Below, piece after piece: positions 1 to 7,968 of a stretch of 39,276 nt of DNA. The stretch's first letter is position 1. Every line of letters begins with the position of its first letter. Origin of the DNA: Clostridia bacterium 41_269 (GTDB lineage: Bacteria; Bacillota; DTU086); assembly GCA_001508005.1 (NCBI GenBank), contig LGEZ01000019.1:1-39276 (forward strand), in the 5' to 3' direction. The notes beneath the pieces are model-generated. The model did no database searches and was not told where the DNA came from. It was given only the letters and a program-made list of their open reading frames with translations. The position numbers were made by a program, and so were the translations under genes.

Positions 1-249
<249 letters not shown>

Positions 250-355
250 TGTTGGCCCTTCCTCTTTGTTATACCCCCCCATCTCCCCCTGCGCTGGTCT
301 TTTCCCGCAAGCTTTTTGGGAAGCAAATAAATCCTTTTTAAAATTTCCCAGTACT

Positions 356-1702
356 TTACTGCTTCCTGCTGGCAAAAAATCCCGTGTAAATATCCATCTC
401 AATCTCTTGATTGTAAGAGGGAGAACTGCTTTCTTCCTTCACGTAAATTCTTGTCCCCCTTATCTTCATCGCAACTTTGGAACCCCTGCGGGTAATTCCG
501 GCTGAAAGGCCATCGATCAATCTGAAAAACCTGTACATTGGCAAAAGATGCCCCGGAAAATCAAACGGCAGTTCATTTTCCACATGATGGTGATACTTTA
601 TCAACCAATACACCTTGTCGTCTATGTTATATAACGCCCTGCTCAAATCAGCTCCCCGAAACGCATGAAGGTGACTCTTTTCAAATACTTCTTTCGGATT
701 TACCATGTCTCCTATTTTTAAATCCGGCTGCACCTTTCCGATATCATGCAGAACGGTAGCCTGCACAAGTGCATTCTTATCCATCCCCGGCAGTTCCATC
801 AGCCCTTGCCTAGAGGCGTCTGCGATCAGTTTGAGCATGTTTATGACGTGCCTGAAACAGCCGTTTTTGATCACGCCGGTTATTTTTATCATATCTGTAC
901 TTTCGTCGTACTCGTCCATATACTCCACTATGGATTTTAACCTTGTCTCTATGCGCTGATCCGGAAGCATTATCGAAAATGCCGCTTCCACTTCACTTTG
1001 ACTACTTCTCAATTTTTCCACCATGGTGTACTCCGCCGTTATATCGGCAAAAGTAACAAGAAAATAATTTGCTTTCCGTAAAATATTCGAATGTGCCCTG
1101 TAATAGGTTCCTGCTTTGGTTGTGAATACCTTTCTTTTATTATCCTTAATTATCGCCTTCATTTCTTCAGTGCCTATTGAGCTTTCTGACATTATTTCCA
1201 TCGCGAGCTTATTGGCCCTTATGACCTCGCCGACCTCCGATACCAGCGCAACTCCAAAGGGAAGGAAGTCTATTATTGCCTCTATTAAGTACTCAGCATC
1301 TTTCCTTTTTTTCCTTTCCTCATCGTGCCACTTTGCAAGTTCGCCCATTAGCTTATCCGGCGAAAGTCTTCCCGTTATTCTTCCCTCTTTACCAGTAAAT
1401 AATGGCAAACTTCCGCATTTATTTATCCTTTCAACAACGGCTTCTACGTCCATGGACGATTCCAGTTTATCCTCGTCTTTTATCAAAACGGCAATGTCCT
1501 TGGTTTTAAATTTTGAACCTTCATCTCCCATGAGAAGCCATTTTATTATCGATTTGCCGTCAAAGTATCCATAAACACCCTCTTCCTTCTCTACAATTAC
1601 CAGGGCTCCTTCACTTTCAAGCAGTGCTTTCGCAACTTCTTTTAAACCGGCATCTGGTGGAACTACAGGCAAATCGCATCGGTCCCCTAGTATATCCCCC
1701 AT
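356..1702 (-). CDS. CBS-PAS-HD domain signalling protein
   Basis: The 448-residue soluble protein has an N-terminal region of about 120 residues that looks like a CBS-domain pair, a PAS-like domain at about 135-225 ending in the usual FADIT motif, and an HD phosphohydrolase domain at about 280-400. The HD motif is VLHDIGK near residue 319, followed by HLHAFRGADL and a HHHVE cluster near 371. It resembles HD-GYP enzymes but no GYP motif is visible, so cyclic-di-GMP hydrolysis is plausible but not proven. ATG at 1702 has GGGAGGGG about eight bases upstream. It follows a GGDEF gene remnant and the rest of the stressosome operon on the same strand, which suggests it is a turnover or sensing output of that system. 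Confidence 0.75.
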   Translation of the reverse strand: MGDILGDRCDLPVVPPDAGLKEVAKALLESEGALVIVEKEEGVYGYFDGKSIIKWLLMGDEGSKFKTKDIAVLIKDEDKLESSMDVEAVVERINKCGSLPLFTGKEGRITGRLSPDKLMGELAKWHDEERKKRKDAEYLIEAIIDFLPFGVALVSEVGEVIRANKLAMEIMSESSIGTEEMKAIIKDNKRKVFTTKAGTYYRAHSNILRKANYFLVTFADITAEYTMVEKLRSSQSEVEAAFSIMLPDQRIETRLKSIVEYMDEYDESTDMIKITGVIKNGCFRHVINMLKLIADASRQGLMELPGMDKNALVQATVLHDIGKVQPDLKIGDMVNPKEVFEKSHLHAFRGADLSRALYNIDDKVYWLIKYHHHVENELPFDFPGHLLPMYRFFRLIDGLSAGITRRGSKVAMKIRGTRIYVKEESSSPSYNQEIEMDIYTGFFASRKQ

Positions 1703-1716
1703 TTAAGCACCCCTCC

Positions 1717-1861
1717 CTAATTTTTGCCGTCCAGGTAGCTGTAGAAAACGAGCCTGTTTTTACCTTTTGCTTTAGCTGCGTACATCGCCGCATCTGCAAA
1801 TTTTATGATCTCCTCCATACTTAAGGGACAGTCATCCGGATATACCGCCGCACCTATGCTG
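1717..1861 (-). pseudogene. C-terminal remnant of a duplicated GGDEF gene
   Basis: This stretch is an approximately 96% copy of the last part of the diguanylate cyclase at 3134-3949: it keeps the SIGAAVYPDD and AMYAAKAKGKNR segments in frame and ends with its own stop just before the ribosome binding site of the CBS-PAS-HD gene. The catalytic GGEEF half is absent. Homology stops abruptly at about 1861, where unrelated sequence joins. It is therefore a truncated tandem duplicate rather than a functional gene. Confidence 0.85.
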
Positions 1862-2043
1862 TTATGAGCAGATGGAATAACAACCTCTCCATTTTTTGAA
1901 ATTTAAGTTGCCTTCTATTGCCAGAACCTTCAGCCGACATATACCCACCATGAGGAATGATCCTAACTCGTATCCCAGACTTACACCTCCACGTTGTAAA
2001 GGGTGTAGGCGAGCCAATCAGCCAGACTCTAGAGTGCATAAAT
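1862..2043 (-). other. Unassigned insert between GGDEF remnant and response regulator
   Basis: About 180 bases replace the front of the duplicated GGDEF gene. A 61-codon minus-strand frame crosses them, but its composition does not look like protein. On the minus strand the phrase ACAACGTGGAGGTGTAAGTC is reminiscent of the structured 5' part of some group II introns. This resemblance is from memory and is weak. No other structure or gene was recognised. Confidence 0.25.
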
Positions 2044-2079
2044 AAATTTCCCTTTCCTTCCTGCCGGTGAGAAATTTTG

Positions 2080-2946
2080 CTATCCTTTTTGGAACTCGGA
2101 AAATTTTTCTTTAAAGTCGGTTTCTAATTTTGCGATCAGCTCGTCCGGATTTTTCCCGTCCTCGGGAAAAGTAGCCGAACCCATGACCAAGAGCAGTTTC
2201 TTTCTTTCTTCCTCAGGAATGAGGACGTTATATATGTTTTCCAGTTTCTTATGGACGGTTAAAACTCCCTCTTTGTCGGTAAAAGGGAGAATAAATAAAT
2301 ATTCGCTGGGGGAAAGGTTTATTATGCTGTCCGTCTCCCTCATTACGCCGCGCAGCTTATCGGGATACTTGCTCTCAAGGTCGACGATCCGGCGATAACT
2401 GCTTTCCTTATAAAAAGCATGCAGGGTGTCGGCAGTAAAAATACCTGCCAGGACCAAGCTTAAAAGATAATTTCCCCTCTGGGCCCGCTTGACTTCATTT
2501 CTAATCCGGTCATAGTACTCCCTGACCGACTTTCTTTCTTTAAAGCTGTACTTTGAGGATAAAATGTGGTCTATTCTTTCCTTAAGCCTGTCCAGATTTA
2601 CGGGCTTAGCCATGATATCCTTAGCCCCTGCCCGAAGGGCCTGGACAGCTTTGCTGCTGTCAATGCGCGCGCTGACGACGATAAAAGGTATTTCCTTTTC
2701 GCCGGAAATCTCCCTGTACTTCTGGATAACCTCCAGGCCGTCACCGTCAGGAAGAAAAATGTCGAGAATGATCAGCAGTAAACTGCTTAGTCCAAAGGTA
2801 CTGAGGTAACGGGAGAACTCCCGAGCCGAGGTAATCTCCTCAACCTCCAGGGAATAGCTGCTGTTTAAAAAATTTTTCAGGTAAGACCGGAAAAGAGGTG
2901 AGTCATCTACCACCAGGATCTTACCATCTTCTGATGACTTAGGCAT
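2080..2946 (-). CDS. Response regulator with degenerate GGDEF domain
   Basis: The protein of about 288 residues opens with a receiver domain: ILVVDDSPLFR carries the acidic pair, ILDIFLPDGDG the phospho-acceptor Asp, VVSA the Thr/Ser position and AKPV the conserved Lys. The second half (about residues 140-288) has the length and spacing of a GGDEF domain, but the signature is replaced by a LSPSEYLFILPF-like segment, so diguanylate cyclase activity is unlikely. I chose ATG at 2946 because GGAGAG precedes it, although the frame is open upstream to 3045. It sits between the GGDEF gene and its truncated duplicate on the same strand. A role as an effector or adaptor in the stressosome/c-di-GMP circuit is inference. 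Confidence 0.8.
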   Translation of the reverse strand: MPKSSEDGKILVVDDSPLFRSYLKNFLNSSYSLEVEEITSAREFSRYLSTFGLSSLLLIILDIFLPDGDGLEVIQKYREISGEKEIPFIVVSARIDSSKAVQALRAGAKDIMAKPVNLDRLKERIDHILSSKYSFKERKSVREYYDRIRNEVKRAQRGNYLLSLVLAGIFTADTLHAFYKESSYRRIVDLESKYPDKLRGVMRETDSIINLSPSEYLFILPFTDKEGVLTVHKKLENIYNVLIPEEERKKLLLVMGSATFPEDGKNPDELIAKLETDFKEKFSEFQKG

Positions 2947-3133
2947 AGCTTTTCTCTCCTTACCTGTGTTTTTTACAGGCCTTTTGCCCTTGGACGTTTT
3001 AAAAATTAGTTGACACGAGGTCAATAAAACCGGAGCTTCTGGCATGGCAATTCCAAACCTGACCCCGGCTGTCGGGCCATTTTGGAAGCGGAACCACAGG
3101 TAAATAGCATTGGTCCTTAAGTATATCCTTCAT

Positions 3134-3949
3134 TTAGGTACTTTCCTTATTTTTACTGTCCAGGTGGCTGTAGAAAACGAGCCTGTTTTTACCTTTTGCT
3201 TTAGCTGCGTACATCGCCGCATCTGCAAATTCTATGATCTCCTCCATACTTAAGGGACGGTCATCCGGATACACCGCCGCACCTATGCTGGCAGTAATTT
3301 TAATCCTGGCTTCTGTGAAAACTCCCTCCTCTATTCGTTTTCTTATCCTCTCAAGGGGGGTTTTAGCATCGCAGCTATCCGTTTCAGGCAGCAATATAAG
3401 AAATTCCTCGCCTCCATATCTCATAACTACATCCTTATCCCTTAGGCATGTCTTTATAACAACGCTTACTTCTTTCAAAAGTTCGTCTCCGATAACATGG
3501 CCATATTTATCATTAACATCTTTGAAATTGTCTATATCAAGCATCGCCACTGTAAGAGGTGTTTTTGATATACTCGCATTCGCCCAAAACTTCGAAAAAA
3601 TTCTCTCAATTGCCAACCTATTGTAAAGACCTGTCAGGGGATCTCTTTCGACATTCTCCCTTAGAGAAAGGAGTAAAGCATCCGTTGCTATAAGTATTTG
3701 GGCTAAAAATTCTGTGGATCTCTCAATGTAGATCCATTGGACCACATCGTTATCCTGCTTTATATTAAGAATATCTTTCAGAACTTGATTATGAATGTCC
3801 AGAATATTTGCGGCCTGGGCTGAAGACACATCCAGTAATCTAATAAGGTGCTGGTATGCCTCAAACAGTACTTCATCCTGCCCACCTTTTAAAAGATACT
3901 CTGAAAGGTAATTCTTATATTCCATCATAAAGCCTCTAAGATTTTTCAC
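3134..3949 (-). CDS. Diguanylate cyclase with RsbU-like N-terminal domain
   Basis: The protein has 271 residues. Residues about 10-85 are helical and resemble the N-terminal domain of the phosphatase RsbU, which in Bacillus binds RsbT. The rest is a full GGDEF domain: DPLTGLYNR at its start, MLDIDNFKDVND, an intact GGEEF active site and the late SIGAA segment. An RDKD motif five residues before GGEEF fits the inhibitory RxxD site. A GTG start at 3949 has AAGGGGGG upstream and overlaps the previous gene by 14 bases; an ATG at 3928 is an alternative. Because rsbT lies two genes upstream, RsbT released from the stressosome may bind this protein directly and switch c-di-GMP synthesis. A stressosome coupled to a diguanylate cyclase is known from Moorella thermoacetica. 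Confidence 0.85.
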   Translation of the reverse strand: MKNLRGFMMEYKNYLSEYLLKGGQDEVLFEAYQHLIRLLDVSSAQAANILDIHNQVLKDILNIKQDNDVVQWIYIERSTEFLAQILIATDALLLSLRENVERDPLTGLYNRLAIERIFSKFWANASISKTPLTVAMLDIDNFKDVNDKYGHVIGDELLKEVSVVIKTCLRDKDVVMRYGGEEFLILLPETDSCDAKTPLERIRKRIEEGVFTEARIKITASIGAAVYPDDRPLSMEEIIEFADAAMYAAKAKGKNRLVFYSHLDSKNKEST

Positions 3950-4916
3950 TGCCCCATTCCCCCCTTGCTACCAGTGCGGTAGCATCATCTTCTTTTATAC
4001 TGAACTCCGTCACTATCTTTAAAGCGGCCTCTCTGGTATTTAATGTTCTGATCCATCCCATATCTGGTGTCGGGATAAACTGATTCTTTATTCCATCGGT
4101 ACAGACTACTAATGTAGAATAAAACAGCGACACGGGTTCTTTAAATATTTTAAGGCTGGTAGGCATCCTCCCGATGACACCGCCTACTCCCATAATTCTC
4201 CTTGCAGACCCAGCATCGACGAGCCAGGCCTTTATATTGCCCACGTTTATGTATTCTATCATAGATTCAGAAACCAAAGCAACAAAAGCAGCACAGCCGC
4301 GGGTATCTCGTAAAAGCCCCTGAAGGTCCGCATATATCTTTTCTATTTTCTCCTCCGCTGAATTCTTTACGTAAAACTCGATCAGTTTTGCAACTTCGTG
4401 CGCCCTTCTGCCGTGGCCCAGGACATCGGCCACAAATAACATATATTTCTCGCCCATCTTCTTCCATAAGCACACATCTCCGCTCTCTTCCTCCAGATAA
4501 TGCGGCTTTGATGCCGTTCCGACTTGCAAAATAAAATTCTTCCCCTTTTGCTTTGAAGGCTTAAGGATAGCCTTTACTCTTGTACCTCCGCCGGGTTTTC
4601 GCTTGATTTCAAGTTCATTGCTGCTTTTTTTTACCACTTCAAGGCCTATACCAAGCCCACCGGATAACTTATCTTCGTTGCTATTCCCCATAACCCTTCC
4701 TATATCTTCGGCCACGATGCGAAGACCATCCTCGCCAAGTTCTATCTCTATGAAGCCCTTTTTGCCGCATTTCAAAATATTAGTGGCCAATTCTTTGGCC
4801 ACGAGCAGGGTGGAGGGTATATCCAGGTTAATTTTTTTCAAAAATTTTTTCAGGAGGTGTTCGAGAATAAAAAGATCGGCTTCAACAGCAATATTGACCT
4901 TCAGCCTCTCTGTCAA
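3936..4916 (-). CDS. RsbT-like ATPase fused to PP2C (RsbX/SpoIIE-type) phosphatase
   Basis: The 326-residue protein has two parts. Residues about 1-120 are a GHKL ATPase of the RsbT/RsbW type, with KELATN in the N-box position and a GGLGIGLEVV glycine box; the usual DxGxG motif is altered to EDIGRVMGN. Residues about 125-320 are a PP2C/SpoIIE-type serine phosphatase with VADVLGHGRRA, VCTDGI and DDATALVA metal-site motifs. RsbX, the stressosome-resetting phosphatase, has only the second part. A TTG start at 4916 overlaps the rsbT stop, which implies translational coupling. The likely job is dephosphorylating RsbR and RsbS to reset the stressosome. The fused, partly degenerate ATPase domain may dock it to RsbS or the complex; that is inference. 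Confidence 0.85.
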   Translation of the reverse strand: MTERLKVNIAVEADLFILEHLLKKFLKKINLDIPSTLLVAKELATNILKCGKKGFIEIELGEDGLRIVAEDIGRVMGNSNEDKLSGGLGIGLEVVKKSSNELEIKRKPGGGTRVKAILKPSKQKGKNFILQVGTASKPHYLEEESGDVCLWKKMGEKYMLFVADVLGHGRRAHEVAKLIEFYVKNSAEEKIEKIYADLQGLLRDTRGCAAFVALVSESMIEYINVGNIKAWLVDAGSARRIMGVGGVIGRMPTSLKIFKEPVSLFYSTLVVCTDGIKNQFIPTPDMGWIRTLNTREAALKIVTEFSIKEDDATALVARGEWGSEKS

Positions 4917-5347
4917 TATGCGTGCCTCCTTTTTTCAACGATAACGGCCGTTCCCTTCCCAACTTCAGACTCAATATGAAAACTGTCCATAAGCCTCCTG
5001 ATCCCCGCAAGGCCCAGCCCCAGGCTCCTTTCTGAAGTCGTATATCCTCCGCTTACCGCAAGTTCCACATTTTCTATCCCAGGTCCCTCGTCGCACGCCA
5101 AAATCTCTATGGTTATCGCCTTCTCGGGACCTGCTTCTTTTTCTCTAATGTAAATGTATCCTTCCTTTGCATACCTGTATATATTTCTTGCCAGCTCCGA
5201 GACGGCCGTGGCTATTTTAGTGACATCCGCCAGAGAAAAATTCATTTTCTGTGCAAAATTTTTTGCCATCTGCCTGGACACCGCTATATCGCTTTCATCT
5301 TTTATCTTCAGCACTATATCGTAGTCCTGGGGATTCACTTCTATCAC
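4913..5347 (-). CDS. rsbT: Stressosome switch kinase RsbT
   Basis: The 144-residue protein is a full-length GHKL serine-protein kinase. It has an ELARNIYRYA N-box, a CDEGPGI ATP-lid motif and a GLGLAGIRRL glycine motif. In the known family RsbT is held by RsbS in the stressosome, phosphorylates RsbS and RsbR under stress and then leaves to activate a partner with an RsbU-type N-terminal domain. Here that partner is probably the GGDEF protein encoded at 3134-3949, because no RsbU phosphatase is visible. GTG at 5347 has GGGGGAG about nine bases upstream. It follows rsbS by about 43 bases and overlaps the next gene by four. Confidence 0.92.
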   Translation of the reverse strand: MIEVNPQDYDIVLKIKDESDIAVSRQMAKNFAQKMNFSLADVTKIATAVSELARNIYRYAKEGYIYIREKEAGPEKAITIEILACDEGPGIENVELAVSGGYTTSERSLGLGLAGIRRLMDSFHIESEVGKGTAVIVEKRRHAY

Positions 5348-5390
5348 CCGGTATCACTCCCCCAACGCAAAAACATTGAAAAAGCGCCCC

Positions 5391-5750
5391 TTAATCCAGC
5401 TCATCCAGAATATCTATAGCATCCTCAAGGCTCCGGGCAGTGATTATGTCTTTCAACCTGATGCCCATCTGGGCCAGCGTAAGCGCTACCTGCGGCTGAA
5501 TCCCGCATATAACAGTATGGCATCCCATAGCTTTAGCCATACCAGCCGTCTCCGACAGGACAAAAGATATGTAGCTGTCGATTACATCTACCATACTGAC
5601 ATCGATTATTATCCCCCGGACGTCATTCTCGTGTATCTCGTGGAGTATCTGCATTTGCAGCCTCTCAACCGTATTGTCATCAAGTTCGATCTGTATTGGG
5701 ACAAGCAGATAATCATAAAGCTTTATGGTCGGCACTACCTTACTCTTCAT
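5391..5750 (-). CDS. rsbS: Stressosome scaffold STAS protein RsbS
   Basis: This small single STAS-domain protein of about 119 residues has the RsbS signature IIIDVSMVDVIDSYIS, which contains the serine phosphorylated by RsbT in known systems, and the later GIQPQVALTLAQMGI segment. I chose ATG at 5750 because GAGGGG lies six bases upstream. It overlaps the end of rsbR by 11 bases, a sign of coupled translation. An ATG at 5774 would add eight residues but lacks a good ribosome site. RsbS forms the stressosome core with RsbR and binds RsbT. Confidence 0.93.
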   Translation of the reverse strand: MKSKVVPTIKLYDYLLVPIQIELDDNTVERLQMQILHEIHENDVRGIIIDVSMVDVIDSYISFVLSETAGMAKAMGCHTVICGIQPQVALTLAQMGIRLKDIITARSLEDAIDILDELD

Positions 5751-6474
5751 CGCCGTCCCCTCTTTTTCGGCCATGTTTTCTGTCGCTTTTATCAGGCGCT
5801 ATACCAATGGCATACTTGAGAGCGCTTTCTAGGTCCCTCTTTATAATTACCATGTTGAAATCGACGCCCAGTTTTACAAGAGTATGGGCTATCTCCGGCT
5901 TTATTCCTGTCAGAATTACATCGCTGCCGAGCAACTTTATCGCGTTAAACATTTCTATTAAAAATCCTCCGACAATTGTATCGATCATCGGCACTCCCGT
6001 CACATCCACGATGACTATCTTTGCCCTGGTGCTTGCTGTTCTTTCAAGAAGTTTTTCGGCCATGTTCTGGGCTCTATGGCTGTCAAGGGTACCGATAAGA
6101 GGCACGAGGAGTATATCCTGCCAGATCCTTATTATGGGAGTCGCAAGTTCGGCGAGTATGTCATTAAGTTCTCTTAAACGCGTTTCTTTTTCTTTTCTAA
6201 TTCCGTCCAATGCCTCAACTGCGAACTTCAACATCTCTATGAAAGGAAACCCACCTATTCTGGAATTTAAAAGCTCTATCCCCCTTATCAGAGCATCCGC
6301 ATCAGCAAAATCCAGCAAATTTTTGAAGAGTTCTTTTATTCTTTCATCCTTGTCCTCGCTGCTGAAAGCATCGGCGAGATTAACCAGAAAATCCTCCCAT
6401 TCCCTTTTAAGATCGTCCGAAGCTGCTAAATCTTCCACAAGCTCTTTCAAATTATAAATGATAGCCTCCTTCAT
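5740..6474 (-). CDS. rsbR: Stressosome sensor RsbR
   Basis: The protein of about 244 residues has a helical N-terminal sensory region (about 1-95) and a C-terminal STAS domain (about 115-230). The STAS motif VDVTGVPMIDT carries the conserved threonine region phosphorylated by RsbT, followed by GIKPEIAHTLVKLGVD. The N-terminal region is shorter than the globin-like domain of Bacillus RsbRA, so its stimulus cannot be read. ATG at 6474 is preferred over GTG at 6483 because AAAGGGTGG then has proper spacing. It is the first gene of the operon rsbR-rsbS-rsbT-phosphatase-GGDEF. Confidence 0.9.
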   Translation of the reverse strand: MKEAIIYNLKELVEDLAASDDLKREWEDFLVNLADAFSSEDKDERIKELFKNLLDFADADALIRGIELLNSRIGGFPFIEMLKFAVEALDGIRKEKETRLRELNDILAELATPIIRIWQDILLVPLIGTLDSHRAQNMAEKLLERTASTRAKIVIVDVTGVPMIDTIVGGFLIEMFNAIKLLGSDVILTGIKPEIAHTLVKLGVDFNMVIIKRDLESALKYAIGIAPDKSDRKHGRKRGDGDEE

Positions 6475-6489
6475 AATACCCACCCTTTC

Positions 6490-6636
6490 TTAAAATTTAT
6501 TTCCATATGCATAATATTTTTTAGCAGAGCACTGCGCCAGAAGCAGAAATATTATCATGGAGTGCTTCTTTCTGTCCTTTACAGCATAGACTGTCTTTTC
6601 TAACGGCATTTCTTTTATCAAAATACGGTTGAACAC
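6490..6636 (-). pseudogene. Possible gene remnant upstream of rsbR
   Basis: A minus-strand frame runs from about 6708 to a stop at 6490, right before rsbR, and reads like protein (a CKFGTGFLGDNAGEIVFNR stretch, then a KKHSMIIFLLLAQCSAKK tail). No in-frame start has a convincing ribosome binding site; GTG at 6636 is the best available. I do not recognise it. It may be the 3' end of a gene whose front has been lost, or a chance frame. The remaining upstream sequence to 6811 is AT-rich and I see nothing else in it. Confidence 0.2.
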
Positions 6637-6811
6637 TATTTCACCCGCATTATCTCCTAAAAAACCTGTTCCAAATTTGCAGAAGAATCTCAGTGAGCCA
6701 TCACTACCAACTTATTTTTACATTATTTTACTTCAACACAGCGTCATTTTTCCCCTTCATGATTTTACTTGTCAATACTAATTCTTAATTTTTGAATTCT
6801 TAATTATAGAT

Positions 6812-7125
6812 GAGCCAGAGTTTCGTTCACAAAAGTTTAAGAAATTAAAAAAGCCATTGAAAAAGGTGGGTATCCCTGAGGTATTATCAATATGGCGCAA
6901 CAACAAAAATACCTCGACAGGGGGACCCACCTAATGTCATTGTACCACCAATTGAAGCATTCCGGAAACCCCCAGGCTGCTGTTCAAACTGTTATCTCTT
7001 TGCTGGAAAAGCATTCCCCAAAAGAAGTCGCTGAAATTATGGGTATTTCAGTAAGCCTCTTTGATATTTCTAAATACCTTGGGATTACTCACCTAAAAAT
7101 AAGGTTGTGAACGAAACTATGGCTC
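6812..7125 (+). mobile_element. Small inverted-repeat (MITE-like) element, copy A
   Basis: A 314-base element is bounded by inverted repeats of about 21 bases, with the core AGTTTCGTTCACAA on the left and its complement on the right. A second copy lies in opposite orientation at 27341-27610. Copy A holds an extra segment of about 45 bases near 6874-6918 that can fold (GAGGTATT against AATACCTC). The interior encodes only a short helix-turn-helix-like peptide, so movement would need a transposase supplied elsewhere. No exact target duplication is visible. Confidence 0.75.
6892..7110 (+). pseudogene. Short transposase-like HTH peptide in element copy A
   Basis: The frame encodes MSLYHQLKHSGNPQAAV from an internal ATG at 6934, followed by LEKHSPKEVAEIMGIS, which looks like the recognition helix region of a transposase N-terminus. 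No DDE catalytic domain follows; the frame ends about 60 residues after that ATG, inside the right inverted repeat. It is best read as the stump of an IS transposase gene kept in a deletion derivative. The same peptide is conserved in the other copy, which hints at either recent copying or a retained DNA-binding role. Confidence 0.45.
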
Positions 7126-7197
7126 AGTATAGTTTTCAGTCGAAATAGGGATTTGGTACTGCTTTATCGTTTGCGCAGCTTAAAAGCGGTTACTGAC

Positions 7198-7968
7198 TTA
7201 CAGGTTCAATATTGAGTTTATTAAATATTTTGTATAGGGATGCCGGGGCATGGAAAAAATCTGCTCCGGCTCGCCCAGTTCCACAATTTTCCCTTTTTGC
7301 ATGATGGCAATCCTGTCACTGATGGCCCGGACTACTTCCAAATCATGCGATATGAACAGGAAGCTGATTTTATACTCCCTCTGCAGCTTTTTTATTAACT
7401 TAAGGATTTGAGCTTGAACGGATACGTCCAGCATGGAAGTGGGTTCATCCGCTACAACAAATTTGGGTTTTAAGGCCAGCACGCGGGCAATGGCAACTCT
7501 CTGGGCCTGGCCCCCGCTTAATTCATGTGGATACCGTTCAAGGTGTTCTTCTGTTAGCCCCACGGTTTCAAGAAGCTTTAAAATTTCTTCTTTTTCCCTT
7601 GATTTGCCGTCTGCAAGGCCGTACAGGCGAATAGGTTCGGCCATGCTTTCATATATTTTCATCCGGGGGTTGAGGGATTCTTGGGGGTGCTGAAAAATTA
7701 TCTGCATATCCTTTCGCAGATTCTGCAGCTCCTTTTTTCTTAGCCGGGTTAATTCCTTCCCGTTAAAATAAATGCGGCCTTCTGTCGGCTCCAACAGCAG
7801 GAGCAGCAGTCTTCCCACGGTTGATTTTCCACTGCCGCTTTCACCTACAAGGCCCATTATTTCCCCTTGATTGATCGAAAAACTCACGCCGTCAACGGCC
7901 CTGATACGGCTCTTATTTAATCTTCCTTTAAAGAATTCTTTTGATAGGTTTTCAGCCATTAAAAGCAT
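7198..7968 (-). CDS. Nickel/peptide ABC transporter ATPase (second subunit, NikE/DppF-like)
   Basis: The 256-residue ATPase has Walker A GLVGESGSGKST, the ABC signature LSGGQAQRVAIARVL and Walker B FVVADEPTSMLD, followed by the SHDL histidine switch. It lacks the long C-terminal oligopeptide-type extension, a feature shared with NikE-type subunits. It is the last gene of a five-component importer operon and overlaps the upstream ATPase gene by ten bases. An internal ATG at 7959 is an alternative start. It would power uptake through the two permeases encoded upstream. Confidence 0.9.
   Translation of the reverse strand: MLLMAENLSKEFFKGRLNKSRIRAVDGVSFSINQGEIMGLVGESGSGKSTVGRLLLLLLEPTEGRIYFNGKELTRLRKKELQNLRKDMQIIFQHPQESLNPRMKIYESMAEPIRLYGLADGKSREKEEILKLLETVGLTEEHLERYPHELSGGQAQRVAIARVLALKPKFVVADEPTSMLDVSVQAQILKLIKKLQREYKISFLFISHDLEVVRAISDRIAIMQKGKIVELGEPEQIFSMPRHPYTKYLINSILNL

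Noticed and set aside
1116-1574. 152-codon plus-strand frame inside the CBS-PAS-HD gene
   Set aside because: Serine/leucine-rich shadow of a clear minus-strand gene.
5696-6457. 253-codon plus-strand frame opposite rsbR
   Set aside because: Low-complexity serine-rich shadow; the minus strand encodes a clear stressosome protein.
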